Below, piece by piece: positions 7,194 to 13,993 of a stretch of 25,623 nucleotides of DNA. The translations under genes were made by a program, and so were the position numbers. A model generated the notes under the pieces. The model saw only the letters and a program-made list of their open reading frames with translations. It made no database searches and was not told the origin of the DNA. Source of the stretch: Leptospira sp. 96542. Its GTDB lineage: Bacteria; Spirochaetota; Leptospiria; Leptospirales; Leptospiraceae. The stretch spans positions 1 through 25,623 of the forward strand of contig JARJFC010000049.1 in the NCBI GenBank assembly GCA_029310945.1, read 5' to 3'. How positions within the stretch are numbered: the first letter of the stretch is position 1; each line of letters begins with the position of its first letter.

Positions 7194-7469
7194 TCAGTCG
7201 TCGTCGCGCTCGCCGGCGGCGGCACGCTTGCGATCGAAGGTGGGGGGATGGGCAAGCCCGCTTTGCGGCGCGTGCCGGGGCCGGAGGCTCGATGTAGACA
7301 CCGGGGCAGGCCGGGCCGTGCGGTGCGGGCGCAGTGCTTCAAAGCGCAGCAGGCGGGCGCGCACCGAATCGGCCTGAGCGTCTTCCAGGTGCTCAGGCCA
7401 GGTGGACAGGCGGCGGCGCAGCGCCTCGTGTGCGGCCTGCAGTTGCGCAGCAGTGGGGGTGGTGCTCAT
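7194..7469 (-). CDS. Small basic early protein, unknown
   Basis: A 91-residue protein starting MSTTPTAAQLQAAHEALRRRL. The first 45 residues look like an amphipathic helical unit (ALRRRLSTWPEHLEDAQADSVRARLLRFEAL); the rest is Pro/Arg-rich and probably disordered. No family recognised. It overlaps the upstream Cys-motif gene by four bases (7466-7469), supporting translation from the operon. A 40-base gap follows before the 57-residue gene. Confidence 0.65.
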   Translation of the reverse strand: MSTTPTAAQLQAAHEALRRRLSTWPEHLEDAQADSVRARLLRFEALRPHRTARPAPVSTSSLRPRHAPQSGLAHPPTFDRKRAAAGERDDD

Positions 7470-7723
7470 GCGGCGGGGCTCCAGGCTTCCATGTCCATCT
7501 GGGTGGCGCCGGGACCGCAGGCTTCGCCCGGCTCGCGGGCGTGCTGGGCCACCTGGCGGGCGACGGTGCAGTAAAGGGGCGCGTCCGGCGTGAGGCGCTG
7601 GCTGTGGCGGCAGAGCTCGCAGGCGCGCAGCGGGTGGGGTGCGCTGAGGGCTGGTTTTGCCGGTTGGCTGACGGATGGCAGCATGGGCTTCTCCGGTGGT
7701 GGTGAATCGGTGGCGGGGTTCAT
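7466..7723 (-). CDS. Small four-cysteine protein, possible zinc/iron binder
   Basis: An 85-residue protein. The N-terminal 33 residues are Pro-rich; then CELCRHS (Cys35, Cys38), YCTVAR (Cys52) and EACGPGA (Cys69) give a four-cysteine set typical of a small metal-binding fold. Function unknown. ATG 7723 overlaps the stop of the primase-helicase by four bases, so the extension to 7759 is rejected. It may accompany the replication protein, but proximity is the only evidence. Confidence 0.7.
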   Translation of the reverse strand: MNPATDSPPPEKPMLPSVSQPAKPALSAPHPLRACELCRHSQRLTPDAPLYCTVARQVAQHAREPGEACGPGATQMDMEAWSPAA

Positions 7724-10632
7724 TTGGTGGACTTGCCTGGGCGTTCGAACACCCAGCAATAGACGGTGCGGCCCCTCTCGGTGTCGCCAGCGGCCTTGCG
7801 ATCGATGGCGCTGTTGACGGACTTGATTTCGATGAAGCGCCGGGACTTGCTGGTGCGCAGGGCCTTTTTCAGCTCGCTCATCAGCGGCACCTGTTGGTTG
7901 TGCCGTTTGGCGTGCTCAACAAACTCGTTCAAGTTGACGGCGATTGCCTTGAGCGGTTCGTGGTGGTGGTTCAGCCTCGGCGCGGTGTCGATGGTTCCGT
8001 TGCCGCGCTCCACCGGCATGCGATCAAGGAACTCGAAAAGTTCCCAGAATTCCTGCACCAGTGGGTGATCGGCGCCGATGGATTCCTGGCGTTCGCGCGC
8101 CATGGCAAAGATCTGTTCACGCACGAGGGCGAACTGGTCGCGGTCGAGCCGGACGCCCTGGGCGTTCAGCACTGCATGCAGGGCCTCCGCCAGTACCAGA
8201 ATCTGTGCGTGGTTCTTGGCGATGCGCGGTTTGACGATGCCGTCTTGCTGTAGCAGCAATTCGGTGCGTGCTTCGTGCTGGGTGGTGACGTGCTCGAGAA
8301 CTTGAGCCTCACGCTGCAGGGCGGCGAGAACGAAGCCGCTGACCTGTTCAACTTCGAAGCGCTCCAGCGCCTTGGCGCTTTCGAAGCTCTCGCGCGTGAA
8401 GCCGTCCGTGGTGAACGTCATGTGGCAGATGCGTTCCATGATGGCCTGGGACGCCTGCACCTGGTTGTTCTGGCTGATGACGAAGGCAGCGCGAAACGGG
8501 GGCTCATAGGTTTCGTTGCCCCCTGTCTTGACACCGGTGGTGCGGATGCTGTTGCCGTTGTAGGCATCCTTCAGCTCGTCCCAGTCGAAGCTCTTGATGT
8601 GGGCTTGGTTGCCCGTCTTGGTTTCGCGGTCGCTCTCGATCAGCACCACCGGCAGGTTGCTGACCTGGGTGAAGGTGCGCATGCGGCCCGCGCTGGTGGA
8701 TTTGCTGGGGTCGAAGCCTTCGTAATCGGGGCGGCCCACGAGCTTCCAGAGGAAGTGGATGAGCGTGGTCTTGCCCGCGCCGGGGACGCCGACGATTTCG
8801 AGGAAGGGGAAGCTCTGCTGCGCGGCGCGGATCTGTTCCGCGAAGAGCGCGCCGAACCAAAAGGCCAAGGCGACGTAGCCTTTCGGTCCGAAGGCGGACC
8901 ACAGATGGTGGAACCACTTGCCCGCCGTGGCGGTTTCGTCGCTGATGTGGAGCTTGACGCTGCGCTGCAGGCTCTTGATATGCAGGCGGTCTATCTCGAA
9001 ATAGTCCTCGCTGTTCTGCTCGACCACGCGCCCACCGTGCACCGCGACCTTGCCGAGCAAGTAGGCCTTGTGCTGCGCGCTGTAGCCCACGAAATCGACC
9101 GTGGCAACGGTTTTGATGGCGTAGAGCTGGCGCTCCAGCATGACCTGCAGGTGGAAGCTATCGCCGCTGAAGACAGCGCCAGGGGCGGTTTCCAGCAAAC
9201 GCTTCTTGAACTCACTGGCGGCGCTGATCTGGCCCGCCGTGAAGGTGTTCTTGACGGCAGCACCGTCGTGAGGGAAGGTGATGCGGAAGTAGTACCAGGA
9301 CTCGTCGGTGACGTCGTTGCGCTGGTAGTACAGAGCCTGGAAGGCGCAGTTGGCGATGGGCCGAAGCACGCCGCTTTCCTTGAGGGCATGTGCGCGCTTT
9401 TCGTCGTCGCTGAGGTGCTGGCGGTGCCCGGCCTCGATGTCTTTTTCGAGCTGGTCGGCGGCTTTTCGGTAGCGCTCCAAGTTGAGGCTGAACCAATACA
9501 GCCGGCTGTCGTGCACCAGATCGAACTCGGCCTTGCTGGTGTGGTTGTAGATGAGCAGTGCTTTGTCTTGTGCGGTGCTGGCGATCAGCAGCGCGCCGTG
9601 GTACAGGTAGGTTTTGACGTGCTCGACGTCCAGGCGCTGGCGCTGATGAAGGTCGTTCCAGTCCACCTTGCCCCGGCCCTGCGGGATTTGCGCTGCAGTG
9701 CAGACCCAGCCCGCAGCTTGGGCGCGCCTGACGTGGCGCCGGGTGTAGTCCTGCCCAGCCTTGTCGCCGTCGAGGGCCCAGATGAGGCGCGGCTTCTTCA
9801 CCTGCCCACCCTGACGCTGGATGTGTGCGTCGAGCTCGGCCAGGGCCTGCTCGGGGTAGTTGTTGCAGCTCAGCAGGGCCACGGCTGGGATGCCATGGTG
9901 AGCGAGGGCGATGGCGTCAAAGATGCCTTCCACAAGCCACAGATCCACTGGTGTGACCAGGAAGGCCGGCGTGGCTACCGTGGGTGCCGGGGCGGGAGCT
10001 GCTGCCTGCTCGGCGCGTTGCATGGCATCGGCCATGGCCGTCGCGGCATCCGGCACCGGGGTGGGGGCGGGCGCCGTGAAGGTCAGGCCGGGCATGGCCC
10101 ACCACATGCCAGAGTAGGTGCCGCCGGGCTTGAAGACGGCCTTTTTCTTGCCGAAGCGGGCGGGCTGGTCGATCAGCCGTTCCCACCAGGTCTCCGCGAC
10201 TTTGAACCGCACGGTGGCGCTGCCCGCGCCGCGGCCGTGATCGGCCTCGCGGTCGAAGTGATGTTCCTGGCTGTAGCTGCCCTTGAGGAGGGCCATGATG
10301 GCCGGATCGGAGAAGCCGCGACCGAGGCGCAGGTAGGCGTCCGCTGCCGCGTTCGGGTTTTGCTGCTCGACGGGCTTGGCCGCTTCGGGCTTCTGGAATC
10401 GATCGCTCCAGCTCTCGAACAGATCGGGGTACAGCTCTTTGACGTGCCATTCCTGGCCGCAGTTGTTGGAGCGCTCGCACTTCACGACCCAGGGCGAGTC
10501 GGCCCAGGTCCAGAGACTTTTTTTCTTGCAGCTCGGGCACATCCCCTGCTGGAGGTATTTGCCCCCGGCCTTGAGCTTGAAGCCGTAGTCCTGTTTCAGG
10601 CGCTCGGCGATTTCTTGTAGTAGGTCGGCCAT
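7720..10632 (-). CDS. Zinc-finger/TOPRIM/P-loop primase-helicase
   Basis: A 970-residue replication protein. N-terminal zinc-binding set CPSC (32, 35) and KCERSNNC (52, 58) as in DnaG/gp4-type primases. A TOPRIM domain follows with LWLVEGIFDAIAL (Glu235) and IWALDGDKAG (Asp288, Asp290), the metal-binding acidic residues. A Pro/Ala linker at about 185-222 sits before it. The C-terminal ATPase has Walker A GVPGAGKTT (615-623) and a hydrophobic strand PVVLIESD (661-668). It should prime and unwind phage DNA. It stands where P2 would have the rolling-circle protein A, and no A-like gene is seen. The start has no strong ribosome site. Confidence 0.92.
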   Translation of the reverse strand: MADLLQEIAERLKQDYGFKLKAGGKYLQQGMCPSCKKKSLWTWADSPWVVKCERSNNCGQEWHVKELYPDLFESWSDRFQKPEAAKPVEQQNPNAAADAYLRLGRGFSDPAIMALLKGSYSQEHHFDREADHGRGAGSATVRFKVAETWWERLIDQPARFGKKKAVFKPGGTYSGMWWAMPGLTFTAPAPTPVPDAATAMADAMQRAEQAAAPAPAPTVATPAFLVTPVDLWLVEGIFDAIALAHHGIPAVALLSCNNYPEQALAELDAHIQRQGGQVKKPRLIWALDGDKAGQDYTRRHVRRAQAAGWVCTAAQIPQGRGKVDWNDLHQRQRLDVEHVKTYLYHGALLIASTAQDKALLIYNHTSKAEFDLVHDSRLYWFSLNLERYRKAADQLEKDIEAGHRQHLSDDEKRAHALKESGVLRPIANCAFQALYYQRNDVTDESWYYFRITFPHDGAAVKNTFTAGQISAASEFKKRLLETAPGAVFSGDSFHLQVMLERQLYAIKTVATVDFVGYSAQHKAYLLGKVAVHGGRVVEQNSEDYFEIDRLHIKSLQRSVKLHISDETATAGKWFHHLWSAFGPKGYVALAFWFGALFAEQIRAAQQSFPFLEIVGVPGAGKTTLIHFLWKLVGRPDYEGFDPSKSTSAGRMRTFTQVSNLPVVLIESDRETKTGNQAHIKSFDWDELKDAYNGNSIRTTGVKTGGNETYEPPFRAAFVISQNNQVQASQAIMERICHMTFTTDGFTRESFESAKALERFEVEQVSGFVLAALQREAQVLEHVTTQHEARTELLLQQDGIVKPRIAKNHAQILVLAEALHAVLNAQGVRLDRDQFALVREQIFAMARERQESIGADHPLVQEFWELFEFLDRMPVERGNGTIDTAPRLNHHHEPLKAIAVNLNEFVEHAKRHNQQVPLMSELKKALRTSKSRRFIEIKSVNSAIDRKAAGDTERGRTVYCWVFERPGKSTK

Positions 10633-10664
10633 TACTGAACTCTGTAAACCTCGATGTGTTTTGT

Positions 10665-10943
10665 TCAGTTGGCGGATGCCGACAAGGCGTTTACCGCGCG
10701 TGCCATTTGGGCGGCAGCGATCAGGTTCTTTCCGAGGTCCTCCGCAGCGTCGGGATCAAAGTTCACGAGCATGTGGAACGCCGTCGAGCCAAAACTCAGA
10801 TCTGCAGTCGCCTTCGCCGAACTCGCAAACTTGTGGCTGGAGACGGTGAAGGCCATGCGGCCGTCGGGCATGGTGATGTGTTTACCGTGCGACATGCGAT
10901 GGCCGCCATCGGCGTCCAATAGAGGGCGTTCAGCGTGAGACAT
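10665..10943 (-). CDS. Small conserved early protein, unknown
   Basis: A 92-residue protein beginning MSHAERPLLDADGGHRM. It reads as a small beta-rich domain (HITMPDGRMAFTVSSHKFASS) followed by a helix (AAEDLGKNLIAAAQMARAVNAL). No family assigned. ATG 10943 has GGAG six bases upstream; ATG 10970 lacks one. It lies 32 bases before the primase-helicase, and 96 mostly non-coding bases separate it from the Ogr-like gene. Confidence 0.7.
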   Translation of the reverse strand: MSHAERPLLDADGGHRMSHGKHITMPDGRMAFTVSSHKFASSAKATADLSFGSTAFHMLVNFDPDAAEDLGKNLIAAAQMARAVNALSASAN

Positions 10944-11039
10944 GGATGGCTCCAAAAAACGGATGAGCAAGGGCCGCAGTGCCTGTGAGCAGGCTCCGCA
11001 GAGGATGTGAATAGAGGGGGCGGCGATGGCCGCAGGTGG

Positions 11040-11354
11040 TCAGCCGCTGGGCGGGGCGGCTATCTGTGGGATGAACAAATCAATCGTCCGCCGGTCCTGG
11101 TTTTTGCGTCGAGGCAGGAACGGCGCCTGGACCGCGATGGCGCGGTCTTGTGCATCCTTCGACAACGGGACGTTGACCTGGGGATTCGGGGAGCCGCTGG
11201 GCACCATGGCACTCACCACCTCCGCGTCCACGCGCCAGCAGAAGCCACAGGCAAGGTTCGGGCACTGGACGTACATGACGGTGAACGTCGGCGCCAGTTG
11301 CTCGCTGGTGCGCACCGTGCTGGGCGTGTTGCAGTGGGGGCAAAGGAAACGCAT
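11040..11354 (-). CDS. ogr: Ogr/Delta-family late transcription activator
   Basis: A 104-residue zinc protein. The first half follows P2 Ogr and P4 Delta: MRFLCPHCNTPSTVRTS (Cys5, Cys8) and YVQCPNLACGFCW (Cys31, Cys36, plus Cys39). Ogr binds a dyad about 55 bases before late start points and contacts RNA polymerase alpha to turn on P2 late genes. Matching dyads lie before O and V in this window. In P2, ogr follows gene D; here it sits in the early operon just after the first regulator, so late activation is directly tied to early transcription. The 40-residue tail beyond the zinc region is longer than needed and of unknown role. Confidence 0.88.
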   Translation of the reverse strand: MRFLCPHCNTPSTVRTSEQLAPTFTVMYVQCPNLACGFCWRVDAEVVSAMVPSGSPNPQVNVPLSKDAQDRAIAVQAPFLPRRKNQDRRTIDLFIPQIAAPPSG

Positions 11355-11364
11355 GGCCTGGTAC

Positions 11365-11586
11365 TCAGGTGCGCCGCGCCCGTGGGCGAGCCTTGCCGGT
11401 CTGAGCAGGGGGGCTCACAGCTTCGAGCCCCTTCAGAACCAGCAGCCGCGACATGCTGGCGACCGAGCGCACCTCGGCTTCTGCCAGCGCCACGACGCGG
11501 GCTTTTTCCTCCTGCATGAGGCGTAAGCCAATTGGCTTCTCACTCACTACCCCAATGGGTGAACGACGTTTGGCGGCTTTTTCCAC
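11365..11586 (-). CDS. Ribbon-helix-helix-like small regulator, first early gene
   Basis: A 73-residue basic protein with GTG start at 11586. Residues about 19-56 (IGLRLMQEEKARVVALAEAE followed by SMSRLLVLKGLEA) have the strand-helix-helix pattern of Arc/MetJ-like DNA-binding proteins. As the first gene of the leftward operon opposite the repressor, it may act as a Cox/Cro-like switch factor; this is positional inference. No clear ribosome site precedes the GTG, and a start further in cannot be excluded. Confidence 0.6.
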   Translation of the reverse strand: MEKAAKRRSPIGVVSEKPIGLRLMQEEKARVVALAEAEVRSVASMSRLLVLKGLEAVSPPAQTGKARPRARRT

Positions 11587-11595
11587 GATTTAAGG

Positions 11596-11620
11596 AACTG
11601 GCAATGTGTAATATCCAGTT
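11596..11620. promoter_or_regulatory. Operator-like dyad AACTGG-N13-CCAGTT
   Basis: Perfect six-base arms (11596-11601, 11615-11620) between the divergent regulator and repressor genes, in the leader of the leftward early transcript. Candidate operator for the repressor or the ribbon-helix-helix protein. Confidence 0.5.
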
Positions 11621-11635
11621 CGAGTTATTTACACA
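11605..11635. promoter_or_regulatory. Operator-like dyad TGTGTAA-N17-TTACACA
   Basis: Perfect seven-base arms (11605-11611, 11629-11635) interleaved with the AACTGG dyad; the two centres are 12 bases apart. It spans the expected start point of the leftward promoter, which suits a repressor site. Confidence 0.5.
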
Positions 11636-11643
11636 GTGGTGCG

Positions 11644-11673
11644 ATGATATGGAGCCGATTGGTTCCAAGTCAA
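11644..11673 (-). promoter_or_regulatory. Leftward early promoter (sigma70-like)
   Basis: On the minus strand TTGACT (11673-11668), an 18-base spacer, then TATCAT (11649-11644): 5/6 matches at each hexamer. Transcription would start near 11637 and read the GTG at 11586 and the whole early operon. It covers the upstream alternative start of the repressor at 11644, which argues for the repressor start at 11677. Confidence 0.65.
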
Positions 11674-11676
11674 ATA

Positions 11677-11702
11677 ATGGAATCAATAGTTGACAATTCC
11701 AT
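11677..11702. promoter_or_regulatory. Dyad ATGGAAT-N12-ATTCCAT over repressor start
   Basis: Perfect seven-base arms at 11677-11683 and 11696-11702, overlapping the chosen repressor start codon and lying beside the -35 box of the leftward promoter. The short TTGGTTCCAA (11659-11668) inside the promoter spacer shares the GG-N-CC character. Possible autoregulatory site. Confidence 0.45.
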
Positions 11703-12039
11703 AGGGTTACGCCTGCGCGAAGAGCGCCGGAGGCTTGGCCTTAGCCAAGAGGAATTCGGTGCCCTGGGGGGTGAGAAGTTCGTCCGGCAAACAGTCAGCT
11801 ACTGGGAAAAAGATGAGCTCTCGCCGCCGTCGACGTTCCTGGTCAACGCGGCAGATGCAGGGCTCGACGTGCTCTATGTCATCACGGGGCGGCGCGACCC
11901 GGGCCAGGCCGCAGGGCCGTCAGCCATCGACGTACTCACGCCTGATGAGCAGGCGTTGCTTACCTATCTCAAGCGAATGAACAAGGCCGACAAGGCGGCG
12001 TTGCTGCGCATGGCAAAGGGACTGGCCGGCGCGAATTGA
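11677..12039 (+). CDS. HTH lysogeny repressor (C-like)
   Basis: A 120-residue protein with an N-terminal helix-turn-helix: IGLRLREERRRLGLSQEEFG at 9-28, then GGEKFVRQTVSYWEKDELSP, typical of phage XRE-type repressors. The C-terminal half (LTPDEQALLTYLKRMNKADKAALLRMAKG) looks like a helical dimerisation region; no LexA-like autoprotease is present, in keeping with P2 C-type repressors. It would hold the leftward early promoter off in the lysogen. ATG 11677 is preferred over 11644, which lies in the opposing promoter's -10 box; neither has a good ribosome site, so a leaderless or weakly translated message is possible. Confidence 0.85.
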   Translation: MESIVDNSIGLRLREERRRLGLSQEEFGALGGEKFVRQTVSYWEKDELSPPSTFLVNAADAGLDVLYVITGRRDPGQAAGPSAIDVLTPDEQALLTYLKRMNKADKAALLRMAKGLAGAN

Positions 12040-12060
12040 TTTCAACAAGGGGAGTGCGCC

Positions 12061-12609
12061 ATGGCCTTGAAGCCGTGCAGAGAATGCAAAAAAGAAGTCT
12101 CGACAGAGGCCAAGACGTGCCCGCACTGCGGCACACCGAATCCGACTAAGAAAGAGCCGACGCTGAAAGAAAAAGTGATCGGTGCCGCGGTGCTTGCGGT
12201 GCTGGTGCTTGTGGGACTCTCGATGTGCGGTGACGGCGAGAAAGAAAAGAAACCACCTCCGACTGATGACCCTGGGCAGGCGGCAAAGAAAGCGCAGGAG
12301 GATGCGGCTTGCCGCGCGGACTTGCAGTGCATTGGCAACAAGCTGGTGATTGCTGCCGGGATCTACTGCCCTGACAGCATCGAGAAGCTGGCGAAGAATT
12401 CGGCGAAGTGGACTGACGGCACATTCGAACCGAAGTTCAGCCGGTTTCGCTGGAAGGATGGCAAGAAGCAAACCGTGGTCATGATCGGCGACAAGGTGCA
12501 GTTTCAGAACGGATTCGGCGCCTACGTGAACATGGTCTATGAGTGCGAATTCAACGTCCAAACCGAGCGGCCTGAAATGGTGAATGTGAGCGAAGGCCGC
12601 TTGCCGTGA
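12061..12609 (+). CDS. Zinc-ribbon, single-pass membrane protein
   Basis: A 182-residue protein. Zinc ribbon at the N-terminus: CREC (Cys6, Cys9) and CPHC (Cys20, Cys23). A basic linker leads to one membrane segment (about 39-56, VIGAAVLAVLVLVGLSMCG), then a charged stretch and a C-terminal domain of about 100 residues with three cysteines (ACRADLQC and YCPDS). By the positive-inside rule the ribbon would be cytoplasmic and the C-terminal domain outside. GGGGAG lies eight bases before the ATG. It follows the repressor by 21 bases and is not a phage structural gene, so it is likely expressed in the lysogen. Function unknown. Confidence 0.8.
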   Translation: MALKPCRECKKEVSTEAKTCPHCGTPNPTKKEPTLKEKVIGAAVLAVLVLVGLSMCGDGEKEKKPPPTDDPGQAAKKAQEDAACRADLQCIGNKLVIAAGIYCPDSIEKLAKNSAKWTDGTFEPKFSRFRWKDGKKQTVVMIGDKVQFQNGFGAYVNMVYECEFNVQTERPEMVNVSEGRLP

Positions 12610-13040
12610 GCATCGCGGCCGAGCTACTGGTTTGCCTGGTGGTCGGTGTGCTGGACGGTGACACCCTCGATGTGCGCTGCGGCGAGCCAGGCGCTTACGA
12701 ACAGACTCGGATACGGCTGTCTGCAATCGACACGCCGGAGAAGGCACAGCCGTTCGGGCAGCGGGCCAAGAAAGCGCTGTCCGATCTGTGCTTCAAGCAA
12801 CAGGCCCGCGTCATGCCCGTGACAACAGACCGCTACAAGCGGGTGGTGGCAGATGTGGAATGCCGCGGGCAGGACGTGGGCCAGCACATGGTGCGCCACG
12901 GCTGGGCTTGGGTGTACCGGCAATACGCCCGGGGCTACGACCACCTGTACCCGCTGGAGAGAGCAGCACGCGACGAGAAGGCGGGGTTGTGGGCGGACGC
13001 CAAGCCGGTGCCTCCTTGGGAGTGGCGGCGCGGGATCTAG
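12606..13040 (+). CDS. Staphylococcal nuclease-like (thermonuclease) protein
   Basis: A 144-residue protein of the SNase family, calcium-dependent nucleases that cleave DNA and RNA. VLDGDT (Asp17, Asp19), RIRLSAIDTPE (Arg37, Asp42, Glu45) and DRYKRVVADV (Arg79) match the metal and catalytic positions of the family, so it should be active. The N-terminus (AAELLVCLVVG) is hydrophobic but runs straight into the first strand, so a cleavable signal is doubtful. Start is GTG at 12606, overlapping the previous stop by four bases (GTGA), which ties it to the membrane protein. A role in degrading invading DNA or in conversion is inference. Confidence 0.88.
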   Translation: MSIAAELLVCLVVGVLDGDTLDVRCGEPGAYEQTRIRLSAIDTPEKAQPFGQRAKKALSDLCFKQQARVMPVTTDRYKRVVADVECRGQDVGQHMVRHGWAWVYRQYARGYDHLYPLERAARDEKAGLWADAKPVPPWEWRRGI

Positions 13041-13078
13041 GCAAACAGCATCAACAATGAAATTCAGAGGAGGAAAAA

Positions 13079-13993
13079 ATGCAGCAGGTAGTAAATCGGG
13101 AAAACGGCCTTTGGTTCTACGAAACCAAACACCGTATCACTTACAACACGAAGAAACCAGTTCCCATCCGCGACATCATCCAATCCTTGCAGGGGCTGGA
13201 GGCGATGCTGGGCACTGTGCCTGTCATCATTTCAAAGTTGACAGAGGTCGAAATTGACCATGCCACATTCAGCCTGGCGGCTCTAGAATCTGGCAGTCTG
13301 ATTGAAGATGTCGTGGTGCGGTTCTTCTTCAAGGACAAAGCTGGCATGGAGGCCTTCATTGACAAGGTGCGGGACAACAAAGTGACCAAAGGCGTCGTCA
13401 TTGCCGCAGTGATTGGTGGGGTGATTGGCTATGGTGCGCACTTGGCTACGTCGCAACCTGCTCAGCCGCCAGCGCCCAGCATCACTATCGCAAACAACAC
13501 CATCATCGCCGTCGGGGCGGATGCCATGCAGATGGCGCCCGAGACGTTCGCGGCAGCCGTGCGTGAAGCCGTCCAAGCTAACAAGAAAGAAGTGGCTCAG
13601 GGCGCCATAAAGATGATGGCACCTTCGCGAGGCGACCCGGAATCAAGCCTTTCAATTGGCACAGAAACCGCGCCAAATCAGGTGACATTGCCGCCTAAGG
13701 CCATTGCCGAGACGCCCACGCGGCTCGATCTGGGCAAGAACGAACGCACCGAGGATTTTTCCAAGGTCGAGATTCAGCTACGCGCGCATGACTTGGACAG
13801 CAAAAAGACCGGCTGGGCCGGGATGATCGCGGGCAAGACTGAGCGATTGCGCATTGAGCTGGACCCACACGTCAATGAGGCCGACCTGTTTGGCAAGGCA
13901 TCAGTGAAGGCCGATGTCACCTTGGTCTATGAGCCACGCGGTCAGGGCATGAAGCTCACACCGGTCAAGCTGTTCGTGCGCAAGATTTACTGA
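13079..13993 (+). CDS. Membrane-anchored protein of unknown function
   Basis: A 304-residue protein. The N-terminal ~100 residues form a compact alpha/beta region including LTEVEIDHATFSLAALESGS and EDVVVRFFFKDK; one membrane segment follows at about 105-121 (GVVIAAVIGGVIGYGAHL). The C-terminal part (215-304) is beta-rich. There is no signal peptide and I do not recognise the family. A strong GGAGG sits seven bases before the ATG. It ends seven bases inside the convergent gene D, leaving no room for a terminator between the lysogenic and late units. As the last gene of the repressor-linked set it is a candidate conversion or anti-phage gene. Confidence 0.8.
   Translation: MQQVVNRENGLWFYETKHRITYNTKKPVPIRDIIQSLQGLEAMLGTVPVIISKLTEVEIDHATFSLAALESGSLIEDVVVRFFFKDKAGMEAFIDKVRDNKVTKGVVIAAVIGGVIGYGAHLATSQPAQPPAPSITIANNTIIAVGADAMQMAPETFAAAVREAVQANKKEVAQGAIKMMAPSRGDPESSLSIGTETAPNQVTLPPKAIAETPTRLDLGKNERTEDFSKVEIQLRAHDLDSKKTGWAGMIAGKTERLRIELDPHVNEADLFGKASVKADVTLVYEPRGQGMKLTPVKLFVRKIY

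Noticed and set aside
8275..10620. 781-residue plus-strand open frame
   Set aside because: Exact antisense shadow of the primase-helicase, caused by high GC; no domain motifs, Val/Leu/Gly/Asp-rich composition.
10981..10994. GCCTG-TGAG-CAGGC hairpin before the 92-residue early gene
   Set aside because: Only five pairs and the T-run on the minus strand is about 20 bases away, so it is not a convincing terminator.
11644..11676. 11-residue upstream extension of the repressor
   Set aside because: The ATG at 11644 coincides with the -10 box of the leftward early promoter and lacks a ribosome site; homology-like sequence starts after 11677.
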